Shown: piece after piece, positions 63,149 through 64,000 of the stretch | Layout: the number at the start of each line of letters is the position of its first letter | How positions within the stretch are numbered: the first letter of the stretch is position 1 | Origin: Microbacterium excoecariae | GTDB lineage: Bacteria; Actinomycetota; Actinomycetes; Actinomycetales; Microbacteriaceae | Direction: 5' to 3' | Assembly: GCF_011326725.1 (NCBI RefSeq) | Contig: NZ_JAANCO010000002.1 | Span: 62,001 to 126,000 of the forward strand | Length of the DNA stretch: 64,000 nucleotides | Notes under the pieces: generated by a model | Told to the model about the DNA's origin: nothing | Databases searched by the model: none | The model's input: the letters and a program-made list of their open reading frames with translations, nothing else | Program-made: the position numbers and the translations under genes

Positions 63149-64000
63149 ATGACGAACGAGACGCCCGAACTCCCCGAGAACTCCGCGCCCGGCGCGCGCC
63201 GCGAGGCGCTGCGCGAGAAGGCGACGGCCGTGAAGGCGCGGATCCGCCGCCGGCGGCTGATCCGCTGGGCCGTGATCGCGCTCGTCGTGATCGTCGCCGT
63301 CGGCGCCGCCGCCTGGTGGATCTGGCGCGAGGTCTCGCCGGAGATCGACCGCCCCGTCGTGACCCCCAACAACGTCACGGGCGACGCCGTCGACATGATC
63401 TCCCTCCTCCCCGAGGAGGAGCGGCCGGAGACCGTCGCGGACCCGATCGACATCGAGATCTACGTCGACTACCTCTCGCCGGACGCGGGCGACATCGAGC
63501 AGAACCTCGCGCCGGCGATCTTCGAGCTGGTCGACGAGGGCGTCGTGACGGTGGCCTACCACCCGCTCTCCCTGCTGTCGGGGCAGTCGAACGGCACGCA
63601 GTACTCGGCGCGCGCCGCCGGCGCCGCCATGTGCGTCGTCTCGGACGCGCCGCAGGCGTTCCGCGCGTTCAACACGGCGCTCCTCACGAATCAGCCGGAG
63701 CCCGACACGGACGGCTACACCGACGAGGAGCTCGCGGACCTGGCCGAGGAATCCGGCGCCGAGGACCTGGGCGACTGCATCGCCGACCACACCTACACGC
63801 CGTGGGTGTCGGAGGCGACGGCCCGCGCGCTCGACGGCGAGCTTCCCGGCACCGACGGGGTCGCGCTGACCGGCGACGCGATGGTGCTCGTCGACGGCAT
63901 GGAGTACGAGGGCGCGTTCGACGACGCCGCGGAATTCAGCCAGTTCCTCCTCACCGTGCAGAGCGAGCTGTACTACGGCGACACGGGCGATTCGGCCGAC
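63149..64000 (+). CDS. DsbA-like thioredoxin-fold membrane protein lacking CxxC (3' truncated)
   Basis: At least 284 residues; it runs off the window. A basic N-terminus (KARIRRRRLIRW) precedes one membrane helix (about 40-60). The outer part is DsbA/thioredoxin_4-like: IEIYVDYLSPDAGDIEQNL aligns with the active-site strand and helix, but the usual C-P-x-C is S-P-D-A, so both catalytic cysteines are missing. Later AAGAAMCVVSD and LGDCIADHTYTPWVSEAT follow the fold, and two other cysteines remain. It may be a binding or chaperone-like relative instead of an oxidoreductase. GAGGAGA precedes ATG. Confidence 0.85.
   Translation, partial: MTNETPELPENSAPGARREALREKATAVKARIRRRRLIRWAVIALVVIVAVGAAAWWIWREVSPEIDRPVVTPNNVTGDAVDMISLLPEEERPETVADPIDIEIYVDYLSPDAGDIEQNLAPAIFELVDEGVVTVAYHPLSLLSGQSNGTQYSARAAGAAMCVVSDAPQAFRAFNTALLTNQPEPDTDGYTDEELADLAEESGAEDLGDCIADHTYTPWVSEATARALDGELPGTDGVALTGDAMVLVDGMEYEGAFDDAAEFSQFLLTVQSELYYGDTGDSAD

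Overview
The window is a 64 kb stretch of a high-GC Gram-positive chromosome, most likely from the family Microbacteriaceae and probably Microbacterium or a close relative. Pointers are the GC-saturated third codon positions, the acidic N-terminal extension on NusG, an orphan GlnR-type regulator, a SenX3-RegX3/PhoU phosphate module, CarD, a MutT1-like Nudix/phosphatase fusion next to polyphosphate kinase, a SipW-type secretion locus and the frequent use of leaderless starts (a TANNNT box 6-7 nt before the start codon). No plasmid, prophage, CRISPR or complete insertion sequence was seen. It is mostly core chromosome with several accessory inserts.

Layout. 1-2.3 kb: end of a polar amino-acid ABC importer. 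2.4-5.1 kb: tRNA-Trp, secE, nusG, rplK, rplA. 5.1-9.9 kb (minus): an oxidoreductase and a four-gene surface/secretion cluster with a SipW-like signal peptidase and alternate-signal exported proteins. 10-13 kb: a MarR-controlled drug exporter and a YqaJ-type nuclease. 13.0-14.3 kb: rplJ-rplL behind an attenuated leader. 14.4-21.4 kb: an alpha-glucoside importer without its own ATPase, plus two tandem GH13 glucosidases. 21.5-30.2 kb: DUF3105/DUF305 pair, a sulfatase of foreign look, a one-polypeptide ECF sigma factor/zinc finger/membrane/extracellular protein, and an anchored serine protease. 30.2-36.1 kb: one-carbon metabolism (glyA behind a ZTP riboswitch, folD), a RamB-like regulator and PEP carboxykinase. 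36.2-40.2 kb (minus): an ABC exporter, an MHS-family symporter and a small membrane protein. 40.4-44.0 kb (minus): ribD-ribE-ribBA-ribH behind an FMN riboswitch. 44-49.7 kb (minus): acetyltransferase, trpS, a 163-bp element with terminal inverted repeats, mutT1-like, ppk, glnR. 49.9-54.1 kb: small membrane proteins, FABP/nitrobindin-like protein, ygfZ, FUSC-like protein, gpmA. 54.1-56.9 kb: phoU divergent from senX3-regX3 around a PHO box. 57-61.7 kb: lipoprotein, carD, ispDF, cysS, rlmB. 61.8-64 kb: a UgpC/MsiK-type ATPase that could energise the alpha-glucoside importer, and a thioredoxin-fold membrane protein cut by the window end.

Themes. Gene junctions are tight (ATGA, GTGA and TGATG overlaps). 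Convergent genes are separated by perfect hairpins without T-tracts. The palindrome GGATCC is strikingly frequent: about 145 sites by eye against roughly 22 expected from base composition, in every reading frame and in intergenic hairpins, but almost absent from the sulfatase and the ribosomal protein genes. The best candidates for something little described are the ECF-sigma/extracellular-domain fusion, the SipW-type surface cluster, the GGATCC iteration, the 163-bp inverted-repeat element, the 31-bp perfect hairpin after the sugar permease gene, and the hairpin-rich intergenic stretch at 28.1-28.24 kb.
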